Origin: JBCBDX01 sp038529265
Lineage (GTDB): Bacteria; Pseudomonadota; Alphaproteobacteria; Rhizobiales; Rhizobiaceae
Assembly: GCA_038529265.1 (NCBI GenBank)
Contig: JBCBDX010000002.1
Location: forward strand, 248,001-312,000
Direction: 5' to 3'
DNA: 64,000 nt
Shown: positions 8,017 to 17,123 of the stretch, piece after piece
How positions within the stretch are numbered: position 1 is the first letter of the stretch
Layout: each line of letters begins with the position of its first letter
Position numbers and translations under genes: made by a program
The notes under the pieces: model-generated
What the model saw: only the letters and a program-made list of their open reading frames with translations
Told to the model about the DNA's origin: nothing
The model's database searches: none

Positions 8017-11000
8017 CTATCGAAACTGAAAAATGTTGCGGAATATCCCGGGCGCTATAACGCTCAACGGGTTCACGGTGACACGTGGACTATCAAAATC
8101 GCCCTGGATCAAAAACGTTACGCCGATCAATCCGCGTTCTCTGCCGTTACCAAGCAGAAGGCCAAGAATTGGGATGTCGGACAGAGCCGAGTTCAGCCCA
8201 TAGGCTGGCAGGAAAGTGCCGGTCATGCGTGTCTGGTTTTCTTGGTCAAACAAGCGGCCTTGCATGGCAAAACCCACCAGTGGCCCGCGTATAAACGCAT
8301 CTGCAATGTCTAGTGTTCCGGTGCCGAATGTCAGGTTAGCAACACCGACATCAAACGGGACCTCGCGCAGATCAAGATCGCGATTTATCGCCTCACGCAA
8401 ACTACCACGTTCATCGCGCCGCGTGCTCACTAGACGATCCAATGCCGGTTCATTGAATACGCGGAAATCGCGGATTTCCAGCGGCCCCGAGAGATCACCA
8501 TTTCTAGCTGCTGTAAGCTCAAGTCCCAAAGCGCCTCCTTGGACTTGGTTATAGAGATCGACAAAGCGCAAAAACTCGCCGGCATCAAAGGCCTCTACTC
8601 GCATACGGCGACTGGCGCCCTGCCCTTCCAAGGCAACCGAAAAGGGCATCCCGCTCGCGCCAGCACCCGTGACAGAAAAGCGCTCTACGCCACCGTTGCG
8701 TATACGTGCGGAAGCGACCACGTTGCGCATCGTTTCCCCATTAAACCCGGCAACTGTTTCAAACCGCACCTCAACATTGACCGCTGTCTGATCGACTGTT
8801 TCGGATGTTTCCTGAAGTTGCTCTCGCACGTGGCGAATAATAGCACGCAAGTCAGCCGTCGCACCTGCTATGGCGACATCATAGCGCTCTCCATTGCGAT
8901 CAACGCGTATGCTGAAATTATCACCCGGGTTAAGCGCGACTTGTTCCAATCGGGCCAGCGCAAGACCTGATTGATCAACCTCCAAGCGGCCGCGTGCACC
9001 GAATCCATCGCCGCTAAAAGCCAGATTGTTCAAAGCTGATCGCGGCCCGTCTTCCACGAAATCAAATGCCAACGAGGCTGGTATGCCTATTCCTTTCGTC
9101 CAACCTATCCAAGGAAGAGTAAATACGGCGTCATCCAAGGAAGTATTGATCCGGATTTGGTTTTCTTCTGAGCGGTCGATGGCAAGCGGCGTATTACCCG
9201 TCAGAATAAGATCCAACCCGGGAGCCAAAACGGCTCGTGCTGCATCGTCCAACTGCAGCTCGACACGTTGTTCAGCAAGCACTTCGGAACCCGGAAACGG
9301 GATGGTCATCGCCATGGTTGCGTCCAGTCCGTCCAGAAGACCAGCAACATCAATAATTGCACGCTGCGGTGTCACATCAATCGTACCATCCAGATCGGAC
9401 AAAATGCGCTCCTCAATGGGTACGGCACTACCGGCATCGCGAATGTTTAGGGCAACGCTCCAATCAGGCTCAGGCGCTTCTGGATTATCAAAGCCGCTCA
9501 AAGGAAATTTGAGACGAATTTGACCGTTCACATCGCCAGAAAGATCTGATGGATCAAATGGATAATAGCTCTGAGCTTCTATCGGTCGCTGTTGAATAAT
9601 CTCGCCAATGGCTGCGGCATTGCCTTCTATCTGGCCGGTACCTTCAGCGATCACCACGCCATTTTCATCAGGAGGCTGGATGACCAGTACAGTATCGCGG
9701 GCAATCGCTGATCGCCCAGACGGCATGAAAATTGTCCCTTCGCTGAGTGATAACGTGGTGATACGGTCAGCATACACAATTTCGCCCGAACCGTCGCGAA
9801 CCGGAGGCAGGTCGCCCGTCAAATCAAAGCGCACACCTTCAACGCTCAACTCAACCCGGCTATCGCCGACCAAACGTTGGTTAGACCCTTCAATGCGTCG
9901 CCTTAGAGGCTCAGCAATTTGAAAACGACTTTCGAGAACCTTTCCACCCGCCAAGTTGTTTAATGTCCAACGTCTTGCCTCACGAGCTACGGTGCCGGGC
10001 CAGAGTTGTTTTAACCCGGCAATGCTCATGTCCTTTGTCGAGACATCAAAAAGCGCGACAGGTGGGTTTTCAGCCATGGCGACTACGCCTTCAGCGCTCG
10101 CATAGCCCTCGGCGGTATCGAGTTCCATATTGGTGAAATCGATCAGACCATTTGAAAAATTGAGTTGGCCCTGAACACGACTGGCAAACGTCAAAGGTGC
10201 TTCGGGAGAATCCTCTGGTGTAATCCGACCCCGATTGAAGAGGACTTCAAACTCTTGTGGCAAGACTGGTCCAGCTTCAAGGTTTTCTGCAGAATTCGGC
10301 AAGTCACGCAGCCGCGCCGAAACAAATGACGTGGATCGACCAAATCGCCAGAAATCGTTCTCCATCGTAACGGAGTTATCGTCAAACTCATATGTCAGCC
10401 TTGCTCTGCCCTGCAGCGGTACATAATCATCATCCGACAACTTAAGAGACAGATCTTTTGGTGTCACGTTTGCTTCCAGTTTTTGGGCATTTCCAACCGG
10501 CGCGTGCTGCATGGCAAATTGAACATTCATGAGCGCGGCATCAGGCGATGCATCCGGCTCGTGGTCATCCATATTGTCAGAAAGGAACGTTCGAAGGCGC
10601 TTAACAGGAAAGACCACATCGTCGGCCTCTAGCTGCACCGAGAGGGTGTTTTGTTCGTTGCGCTCCGATTTGGCAATGATGGCGACCGGTGCATCTGCCA
10701 GAACCAATGCGGCCTCTAAATCCAACTCGGATTTGTAAAGTCTAGCCTGCACTGTCTCGAGTGTCACAGTATCGGAATAGGCATTAGGCGCGAGCGCAAC
10801 ACTACTGTCTCTTATAACCAGCCTGAGTGACGTTTGAACACGTTCACTGGTATCGAAAGCAGCGTTTAATGCATCGCCAATCGCATCATGCCACCCCGGT
10901 ACATTTTTAAGGGAGATCTGCGCGCCTTGATCGGCGCCGAGCTTCTTTTGAACTTCGGGTAAATCGATCATCGCACCATCAATTGCAAGGCTCGAAAACA

Positions 11001-11466
11001 CAGGCTGCCCGAATAGAGATTTGATAATGTCCACATTCACGGACAAAATCTCAGCGCTTGCCACGACGGTCCTATTTGCGCTGTCAACTATCCGAAAGCC
11101 TTCGTAACGAACACCCAGGCTAGGTGGCCACGAAAAGCCGACACGGGTTTCTTCCGTGGATACGGAGAATGTTTCTGGCACAGCATCTTGCAAAATTTCA
11201 TTGGCACGCGATGCAAGGACTTCATCAAATGCGCCGTATTGGATTGCGCCCAGTCCCAACACAATAAGGGCGCACAGTGTCGCTAGCAGCCCAATGAAGA
11301 ACCGGTTTGAGCCGGGCTTTTTTCGTAGGCGACGGCCAGGACGCACGGGACCATATCGGCCTCCGTCATGGGAAGGCAGATTTTTCAGTGAACGGCTACC
11401 AGCCTTCTCAAAGACTATTCGTTCTGGCTTCAATCTAGTCCCGCATTGCTTGTCCGCTACTGACAT
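8017..11466 (-). CDS. Large AsmA/YhdP-like envelope protein
   Basis: 1149 residues with a basic cytoplasmic N-terminus, one membrane segment (about residues 53-75, RFFIGLLATLCALIVLGLG) and a very long beta-rich periplasmic portion, the architecture of YhdP/AsmA-like bridge proteins thought to move phospholipids between the membranes. The C-terminal block resembling AsmA_2, LYNQVQGGALGLELTAARNG through GPLVGFAMQGRLFDQ and LSVIAPGIFRNIFQF, is what I recognise. Internal repeats of the kind LDGTIDVTPQRAIIDV fit repeated beta-groove modules. It is convergent with tyrS and divergent from bcp. Assignment to the superfamily is firm; the lipid-transport role is inferred from relatives. Confidence 0.85.
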   Translation of the reverse strand: MSVADKQCGTRLKPERIVFEKAGSRSLKNLPSHDGGRYGPVRPGRRLRKKPGSNRFFIGLLATLCALIVLGLGAIQYGAFDEVLASRANEILQDAVPETFSVSTEETRVGFSWPPSLGVRYEGFRIVDSANRTVVASAEILSVNVDIIKSLFGQPVFSSLAIDGAMIDLPEVQKKLGADQGAQISLKNVPGWHDAIGDALNAAFDTSERVQTSLRLVIRDSSVALAPNAYSDTVTLETVQARLYKSELDLEAALVLADAPVAIIAKSERNEQNTLSVQLEADDVVFPVKRLRTFLSDNMDDHEPDASPDAALMNVQFAMQHAPVGNAQKLEANVTPKDLSLKLSDDDYVPLQGRARLTYEFDDNSVTMENDFWRFGRSTSFVSARLRDLPNSAENLEAGPVLPQEFEVLFNRGRITPEDSPEAPLTFASRVQGQLNFSNGLIDFTNMELDTAEGYASAEGVVAMAENPPVALFDVSTKDMSIAGLKQLWPGTVAREARRWTLNNLAGGKVLESRFQIAEPLRRRIEGSNQRLVGDSRVELSVEGVRFDLTGDLPPVRDGSGEIVYADRITTLSLSEGTIFMPSGRSAIARDTVLVIQPPDENGVVIAEGTGQIEGNAAAIGEIIQQRPIEAQSYYPFDPSDLSGDVNGQIRLKFPLSGFDNPEAPEPDWSVALNIRDAGSAVPIEERILSDLDGTIDVTPQRAIIDVAGLLDGLDATMAMTIPFPGSEVLAEQRVELQLDDAARAVLAPGLDLILTGNTPLAIDRSEENQIRINTSLDDAVFTLPWIGWTKGIGIPASLAFDFVEDGPRSALNNLAFSGDGFGARGRLEVDQSGLALARLEQVALNPGDNFSIRVDRNGERYDVAIAGATADLRAIIRHVREQLQETSETVDQTAVNVEVRFETVAGFNGETMRNVVASARIRNGGVERFSVTGAGASGMPFSVALEGQGASRRMRVEAFDAGEFLRFVDLYNQVQGGALGLELTAARNGDLSGPLEIRDFRVFNEPALDRLVSTRRDERGSLREAINRDLDLREVPFDVGVANLTFGTGTLDIADAFIRGPLVGFAMQGRLFDQENQTRMTGTFLPAYGLNSALSDIPILGLLLGNGRERGLIGVTFLIQGDFDSPRVTVNPLSVIAPGIFRNIFQFR

Positions 11467-11565
11467 TACTAATTGAATGGACAGCCATGGACTGCAACCG
11501 CCACTGCCATATATCCAACGCTCTCACACGCAAGTTATTCAACAAACACCAACAGGACTTTTAAC

Positions 11566-12033
11566 ATGACTGAACCGGCAGTCGGCGCAATGGCCCCTGA
11601 TTTCTCATTACCGACAGATGGCGGCGAAACGGTGACCCTTTCTGCCTTGCATGGTAAAAATGTGGTGGTCTATTTCTACCCAAAAGACGATACACCGGGC
11701 TGCACAAAAGAAGCGATTGCCTTTTCCGGCCTTTCTTCAGAGTTCGAAGCTGCAAACACAGTCATTATCGGCATTTCGCCCGATACCGTTGCCAAGCATG
11801 ACAAGTTCAAAGCCAAGCACGATTTGACAGTCATGCTGGCGGCAGACGAGCAAAGGCAGGCCATTGAAGCCTACGGCGTTTGGGTGGAAAAAAGCATGTA
11901 TGGAAAGAAATACATGGGTGTTGAACGCTCAACCTATCTTGTTGACGCTGAAGGAAAACTCGCCGAAGTCTGGCGCAAAGTGAAAGTGCCGGGCCATGCA
12001 GAAGCAGTGTTGGAGGCCGCAAAGGCACTGTAG
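11566..12033 (+). CDS. bcp: Peroxiredoxin, Bcp/PrxQ family (apparently 1-Cys type)
   Basis: 155 residues from the ATG at 11566, which follows AGGACTTTTAAC; an upstream in-frame extension to 11473 lacks homology and overlaps the promoter area. The thioredoxin-like fold begins APDFSLPTDGG and carries the active-site YFYPKDDTPGCTKEA with peroxidatic C46. The resolving cysteine that many Bcp proteins have five residues later is replaced by isoleucine, and the protein has no second cysteine, so it should use an external thiol. It reduces hydrogen and organic peroxides in the cytoplasm. The DUF455 protein gene follows 29 bases downstream. Confidence 0.93.
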   Translation: MTEPAVGAMAPDFSLPTDGGETVTLSALHGKNVVVYFYPKDDTPGCTKEAIAFSGLSSEFEAANTVIIGISPDTVAKHDKFKAKHDLTVMLAADEQRQAIEAYGVWVEKSMYGKKYMGVERSTYLVDAEGKLAEVWRKVKVPGHAEAVLEAAKAL

Positions 12034-12062
12034 TCCACCAGACCTGTTGTTTGGAAGTTCAG

Positions 12063-12875
12063 ATGTCTACCAGCCTACGGCAGGCCGCGATCTCAGCTCT
12101 CAATGCCGGGAACCTCGACGAGAAGGTGAAGCTAACACGCGCTGCACTCGTCGATTGGAAAGCGCAAAGACTATCTCTGCGCGATCCCCGGGATGCGCCG
12201 ATCCCAGATCAACCTGGTCGGCCTGCCAAGCCACTTTTGGTGCCGCCAACCGAAGTTAAGAAACGGTCTTTAAAGAGCGAAAAGGGTCGCATCGCCCTCC
12301 TCCATGCCCTTGCTCACATAGAGCTAAACGCCATTGATCTGGCGCTTGATATTGTCGCACGGTTTGCAACCGAACCGGTGCCAAGAAGCTTTTTTGACAG
12401 TTGGATGGGCGTAGCTGACGACGAAGCCCGGCATTTTTCGCTTTTGCGCCACCGCTTGGCAGAACTTGGTGCAGCATATGGAGACCTCCCAGCGCATAAC
12501 GGGCTTTGGGAAGCTGCAAGAGAGACTAGCGAAGCTTTGCACGCTCGCCTCGCCATTGTCCCGCTAGTCTTGGAGGCTCGAGGTCTGGATGTGACACAAT
12601 CAATGGTGGCTCAGTTGGAAGCTGCAGGCGACCACGCTTCCGCCCGCATTCTGAAAATCATTTACGAAGACGAAAAGACCCACGTCGCTGTTGGTGCGAA
12701 GTGGTTTCGCTTTTACTGCTTGCGCAGCGGGGAAAAGCCAGCCGAAGCATTTCAGGCCTTGGTCAAGCGTCATTTTCGCGGGCCATTAAAGCCGCCTTTC
12801 AATGATCTCGCCCGGGCTGCCGCTGGTGTAACGCCCTCATTTTATCGCTCTCTTTGCGCTTCTTCGCGTAGCTAA
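12063..12875 (+). CDS. DUF455 family ferritin-like protein
   Basis: 270 residues. The metal-ligand pattern of a ferritin-like four-helix bundle is visible: HIELNAIDLALD, then WMGVADDEARHFSLL, and IIYEDEKTHVAVGAKWF, with paired glutamates and histidines as in di-iron carboxylate proteins. This pattern and the N-terminal RDPRDAPIPDQPGRP region mark the DUF455 (COG2833) family, whose reaction is not established to my knowledge. GGAAG lies 5 bases before the ATG at 12063, which I prefer to the TTG at 12051. It follows bcp closely, and both could relate to oxidant or iron handling, but that is inference from position only. Confidence 0.88.
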   Translation: MSTSLRQAAISALNAGNLDEKVKLTRAALVDWKAQRLSLRDPRDAPIPDQPGRPAKPLLVPPTEVKKRSLKSEKGRIALLHALAHIELNAIDLALDIVARFATEPVPRSFFDSWMGVADDEARHFSLLRHRLAELGAAYGDLPAHNGLWEAARETSEALHARLAIVPLVLEARGLDVTQSMVAQLEAAGDHASARILKIIYEDEKTHVAVGAKWFRFYCLRSGEKPAEAFQALVKRHFRGPLKPPFNDLARAAAGVTPSFYRSLCASSRS

Positions 12876-12956
12876 GCAGCCGTGTTCTGCACCGTTTGTT
12901 AACCCTAACACACCATTAATAGCGCATCTTTTGTTGCAAGTGTACGTGCGTGTCAG

Positions 12957-14174
12957 ATGGCTCAAACTTTTGGTAAACGCAAACAACCGCATACAGTGAT
13001 CATCGCTCGTGGCGAGAAGATCAATCACTTTCAGATCAGGCCATGGATGGCAGCTTTAGTCGTCACCATTATGCTTGCGGGTAGTGTCGGCTATTTGGGT
13101 GCTACTGCCTATTTGATTTTTCGCGATGATATCATCAATGCCAGCTTAATGCGTCAGGCGCGCATGCAGCATGCCTATGAAGACCGAATCTCCGCGCTTC
13201 GAGCTCAAGTAGATCGAATAACCTCGCACCGTTTATTGGATCAGCAGTTTGTAGAGTCCAAGATTGCGGAGCTTGCCAGCCGCCAAGATGTTTTGGCAAA
13301 ACGGGCAACTTCCATCACCCCACTGATCGAGCGCGCTTCAGGTTTGAAAAGCGCCACCACACTGCCGAACAGTCTGCCTCCCCTTCCCAAATCGAGACCT
13401 GGTGCCGTTGCTGATGAGCAAGCATTTATGGTTGATGACACACTCAAAACGGGTTCCATTAAAACAGAGCAGGCTGGGCTGGCCCCGCTAAAAGACGTTC
13501 AAGCCCGTTTGGTGGAAATTGAACAGCGTCAGCTTTGGGAACTGGCAAATCTAACGCAAGCAGCCAAAGCGACACGCAATGAGATGCTTGCCACTGCAAA
13601 GGCCGCAGGTTTACCAATCAGGATTGATGAGAGTTCTGCTTCCGGCGGGCCATTTATTCCTGCTGATCAGGGCACTGTTTCGGATTTCGATGCACGACTA
13701 GCCGAGCTAGGCGCCGCTTTGGAAACCCTTGATTCGGCTCGGGCTTCAGTTCAGGCTTTTCCTATCGCTCACCCTGCACCAGGACGCGCGATTACCAGCC
13801 GCTATGGCAACAGGCGCGATCCAATAATTGGCAAGACCGCATTTCATGCCGGAATTGACTTCCGAACGCCAACAGGAACACCGATTTACGCAACTGCGTC
13901 AGGGACCGTTACCAAAGCTGGTCGTCATGGCGGTTATGGCAAACTTGTCGAAATCCAACATGCCAACGGGCTCAAGACACGCTACGCACATTTGAGCAAA
14001 ATCGATGTTCGTAAAGGCCAAAAGATCAACGCAGGCATTCGCGTTGGGGCCGCGGGTAGTACGGGTCGTTCAACCGGGCCACATCTGCATTATGAAGTTC
14101 GAAGCGGTGAGAAATCCACAAACCCGATGACCTATCTAAAAGCGGGCAACAAACTGAAAGAATATATGCAGTAA
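12957..14174 (+). CDS. Membrane-anchored M23 family peptidase (LytM domain)
   Basis: 405 residues. A short cytoplasmic N-terminus precedes a membrane segment (about 24-47), then a coiled-coil-prone region (residues 60-130 and 170-200) and a C-terminal LytM domain. Zinc ligands are visible as H297 and D301 in FHAGIDF and as H376-L-H378 in GPHLHYEVR, with GYGKLVEIQHANG and RYAHLSKI between them, so the domain looks catalytically complete. Such proteins cleave or help control cleavage of peptidoglycan cross-links during growth and division. The last codon lies 6 bases from the end of recJ on the opposite strand. Substrate inferred from the family. Confidence 0.93.
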   Translation: MAQTFGKRKQPHTVIIARGEKINHFQIRPWMAALVVTIMLAGSVGYLGATAYLIFRDDIINASLMRQARMQHAYEDRISALRAQVDRITSHRLLDQQFVESKIAELASRQDVLAKRATSITPLIERASGLKSATTLPNSLPPLPKSRPGAVADEQAFMVDDTLKTGSIKTEQAGLAPLKDVQARLVEIEQRQLWELANLTQAAKATRNEMLATAKAAGLPIRIDESSASGGPFIPADQGTVSDFDARLAELGAALETLDSARASVQAFPIAHPAPGRAITSRYGNRRDPIIGKTAFHAGIDFRTPTGTPIYATASGTVTKAGRHGGYGKLVEIQHANGLKTRYAHLSKIDVRKGQKINAGIRVGAAGSTGRSTGPHLHYEVRSGEKSTNPMTYLKAGNKLKEYMQ

Positions 14175-14180
14175 TCGGCT

Positions 14181-15971
14181 TCAAACTGGTTCTGCTACGT
14201 CGACAACACGCAGTTGTGGAACCTCACGTCCGTTAAAGCGGTTCATTGATATTGTTCCAGCAAAGTGCAGCGTCTCTCCGTTGGCATTCAACAAAGTCTG
14301 CCCCATAGGTCCATCGGCTGCGCGAAAAGCTATTGCGTCTATCGCACGGGTCGCATTGCCTTCCAGCGACATTTTCAGGTGACCATTTCCGACTATCTTG
14401 GCAAAACGGACAATATGGTTGGGAAATGCGAACAAGGGTTGATCATGACCTGCGCCATAGGGGCCGACAGTGTCCAATTGTGTCACCAGTTCGGCAGAGA
14501 CAGCGCCGCTGGATAATGCACCATCGAGTTTTAGAACTGCGTCCGCCGTCAACTGTGTGACAGCTTCTGCAGATTTCCCTTCAAAATGGCTGCGCAACGC
14601 CCCGATTTGATCACTGGCGACAGTAAGGCCAGCGGCCATGGAATGTCCTCCGCCTTTTGAGAGCAAGCCTTCATCGACCGCGCTACGAACCAATTTTCCG
14701 ATATCAAAGCCCAAAACCGAACGCGCTGACCCTGTTCCCTTGCCGTTTTGATCGATCGAGATAGCAACCGCAGGTCGGTTAAATGCTTCTTTCAGCCGTG
14801 CGGCAATCAAGCCGACGATCCCGGGGTGCCAGTCTCGACTGGCCACAACAATCACCGATGGCGGGTTTTCAGTTTCCATTTCACCGGCAACAGACGCTTT
14901 TGCCTCTTCAACCATCACTTGTTCAGCGCCCTGGCGCTGGCGGTTCAAATCGTCCAACTGCGCTGCAAGTTGACCGGCTTCCTCAACATCGTCTGTTGCA
15001 AGAAGCTTTGCGCCAAGAGATGCATCGCCAATACGTCCACCTGCGTTGATGCGAGGACCGAGCACATATCCGAAATGATAAGGTGCGAGCGGCTCACCGA
15101 TACGCGCCGATGCTGCCAACGCAACCATACCGGGGTTCTTGCGGCTGCGTGCGACGATGATCCCTTTCTTCACGAATGCTCGGTTCAAACCAACCAACGG
15201 AACAACGTCGCAGACAGTCGCCAATGCGACAAGATCCAGATAGCCCAGCAGGTTCGGCGATCTTGCTTCACCAGCCTTTTTCAACTGCCTTGCCACCTCA
15301 ACGAGCGTCATAAAAACCACGCCCGCTGCGCAAAGATGGCCTAGACCGGAGAAGTCATCCTCCCGGTTTGGATTGACGACTGCGACCACTTGCGGCAGCT
15401 CGCCGCCAACTTGGTGATGGTCAATTACCACGAAGTCGGTCGCCGAACCTTCGATGGCAGAAAACGCTTCTGCAGAATTGGTGCCGCAGTCCACAGTTAT
15501 GATCAGGCTGGCTTGCCTGGCCAGTTGAGCCATTGCTGTTGGGTTGGGGCCGTAGCCCTCAAAAATACGATCGGGAATATGGATATTTACATCCAACCCA
15601 AACGCGCGAAGAAATCGCGCAAGCAGCGCGGATGAAGCGGCGCCGTCAACGTCATAATCGCCAAAGATCGCGACCTTCTCTTTGTCGTAGATTGCCCTTG
15701 CAATACGCCCCGCCGCAGCCTCGTTGTCGGTGATCGCATGCGGGTCGGGCATGAGCTCGCGAAGTGTTGGATCGAGAAACTGTTCAACTTGTGCTGTCAC
15801 AATATCCCGACCGGCAAGAACGCGGGCGACAATCTCAGACACATCCGTTTTCTGAGTCATTTCCAACGCCGCATTCGCTTGGCGCGGCGACATGCGCTCA
15901 ATCCAGCGCTTGCCGCCAAGGGAGCGTTTGACATCTAGAAACGTTCGGTGCGCCGAAAAATCCATAGGCAT
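14181..15971 (-). CDS. recJ: Single-stranded-DNA-specific exonuclease RecJ
   Basis: 596 residues. RecJ degrades single-stranded DNA 5' to 3' in RecF-pathway recombination and mismatch repair. DHH-family motifs are visible: FGDYDVDGAASSALL with metal-binding aspartates, TVDCGTNS, IDHHQVGG with the name-giving DHH, and later GGRIGDASLGAKLL and SKGGGHSMAAGLT of the DHHA1 region, followed by the OB-like tail. ATG codons at 15971 and 15965 are both possible starts; no strong ribosome site separates them. It is the last gene of a hom-glpX-recJ run on the minus strand, an order I know from Rhizobiales. Confidence 0.96.
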   Translation of the reverse strand: MPMDFSAHRTFLDVKRSLGGKRWIERMSPRQANAALEMTQKTDVSEIVARVLAGRDIVTAQVEQFLDPTLRELMPDPHAITDNEAAAGRIARAIYDKEKVAIFGDYDVDGAASSALLARFLRAFGLDVNIHIPDRIFEGYGPNPTAMAQLARQASLIITVDCGTNSAEAFSAIEGSATDFVVIDHHQVGGELPQVVAVVNPNREDDFSGLGHLCAAGVVFMTLVEVARQLKKAGEARSPNLLGYLDLVALATVCDVVPLVGLNRAFVKKGIIVARSRKNPGMVALAASARIGEPLAPYHFGYVLGPRINAGGRIGDASLGAKLLATDDVEEAGQLAAQLDDLNRQRQGAEQVMVEEAKASVAGEMETENPPSVIVVASRDWHPGIVGLIAARLKEAFNRPAVAISIDQNGKGTGSARSVLGFDIGKLVRSAVDEGLLSKGGGHSMAAGLTVASDQIGALRSHFEGKSAEAVTQLTADAVLKLDGALSSGAVSAELVTQLDTVGPYGAGHDQPLFAFPNHIVRFAKIVGNGHLKMSLEGNATRAIDAIAFRAADGPMGQTLLNANGETLHFAGTISMNRFNGREVPQLRVVDVAEPV

Positions 15972-16007
15972 TATGTTGTTTGAAGCCAGCGAACCGTCAA
16001 GGCGGCT

Positions 16008-16994
16008 CTAGTTCGCGGGATCGAACTTTTCTACGTCCAAGTGGCGCGCGATAATCTCACGTACGGTGCGCGATTGAGACCGCATGACGATGGTCTCGGT
16101 CTGTATGAAATTGCGTGCAAAACGCACACCTGAGAGCAAATTACCATCAGTCACTCCGGTAGCGGCAAAAATCACATCGCCGGAGGACATCTCGTCCATC
16201 GCATATATGCGGCCGGGATCATCAATACCCATTTTCTTGGCGCGCTCAACTTTCTCAGTTGAGTCGAGGATCAAGCGACCCTGCATCTGGCCACCAACAC
16301 ATCGCAACGCAGCAGCCGCCAGTACGCCTTCCGGCGCACCGCCAGTCCCCATGTAAATATCGATACCAGTTTCATCGGCATCAGTTGTGTCGATCACTGC
16401 GGCGACATCACCATCACCGATCAGTCGGATGGCAGCGCCCGTTTCGCGCACATCATTAATGAGTTTGGCATGGCGCGGCCGATCCAAAATGCACGCTGTT
16501 ACCTCGTTGACAGGCACATCTTTTGCACGCGCAATCGCAAAGATGTTTTCTGCCGGCGTTGCATCCAGATTGACAAGACCCTCTTCAAACCCGGGACCAA
16601 TGGCAATCTTTTCCATATAAACGTCTGGCGCATTGAGCAGTGTGCCCTTTTCCGCAATTGCAATGACAGCAAGCGAATTGGGCTGGTTCTTGGCGCAAAT
16701 CGTCGTGCCTTCCAGCGGATCGAGCGCGATGTCCACTTCAGGTCCTTCGCCGAGACCTACCTGCTCCCCAATATACAGCATCGGGGCTTCGTCACGCTCG
16801 CCCTCACCTATGACGACTGTGCCTTGGATTGGCAGTCGGTTGAGCTCAGAACGCATTCCATCGACTGCAACTTGGTCGGCAGCTTCCTCATCGCCGCGAC
16901 CGCGCAATCGCGCCGCAGCAACGGCCGCACGCTCTGTGACGCGTGCAAGCTCAATCGATAATTCGCGTGTTAGTGCTGTGTCTTCCAAAAGCAT
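16008..16994 (-). CDS. glpX: Class II fructose-1,6-bisphosphatase
   Basis: 328 residues, the normal GlpX length. It hydrolyses fructose 1,6-bisphosphate to fructose 6-phosphate in gluconeogenesis. The motif GEGERDEAPMLYIGE and the metal-binding DPLEGTTICAKN are diagnostic, and YMGTGGAPEGVLAAAAL is also typical. GGGGAG stands 5 bases before the ATG at 16994. It lies between hom and recJ on the same strand; 36 bases separate it from recJ and 129 from hom. The hom-glpX gap (16995-17123) shows no gene and no obvious terminator. Confidence 0.97.
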   Translation of the reverse strand: MLLEDTALTRELSIELARVTERAAVAAARLRGRGDEEAADQVAVDGMRSELNRLPIQGTVVIGEGERDEAPMLYIGEQVGLGEGPEVDIALDPLEGTTICAKNQPNSLAVIAIAEKGTLLNAPDVYMEKIAIGPGFEEGLVNLDATPAENIFAIARAKDVPVNEVTACILDRPRHAKLINDVRETGAAIRLIGDGDVAAVIDTTDADETGIDIYMGTGGAPEGVLAAAALRCVGGQMQGRLILDSTEKVERAKKMGIDDPGRIYAMDEMSSGDVIFAATGVTDGNLLSGVRFARNFIQTETIVMRSQSRTVREIIARHLDVEKFDPAN

Positions 16995-17123
16995 AATGCT
17001 CCCCGATCATTTGTGCGCCCACACTTCTATGATTCGCTCAGCGGCGCACCCCTGAGTGTCTAACAACACAGGTGCTCATGCGATGGAAGGCGCACGCTCA
17101 AAAAGTTTCAATACAGCTGTATC

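Noticed and set aside
11473..11565. Longer N-terminus for the Bcp peroxiredoxin
   Set aside because: The extension has no homology, and the ATG at 11566 has a good ribosome site and the family start.
12890..12925. CtrA-like TTAA pair upstream of the M23 peptidase gene
   Set aside because: The two TTAA elements are 13 bases apart instead of 7, so the CtrA consensus is not met.
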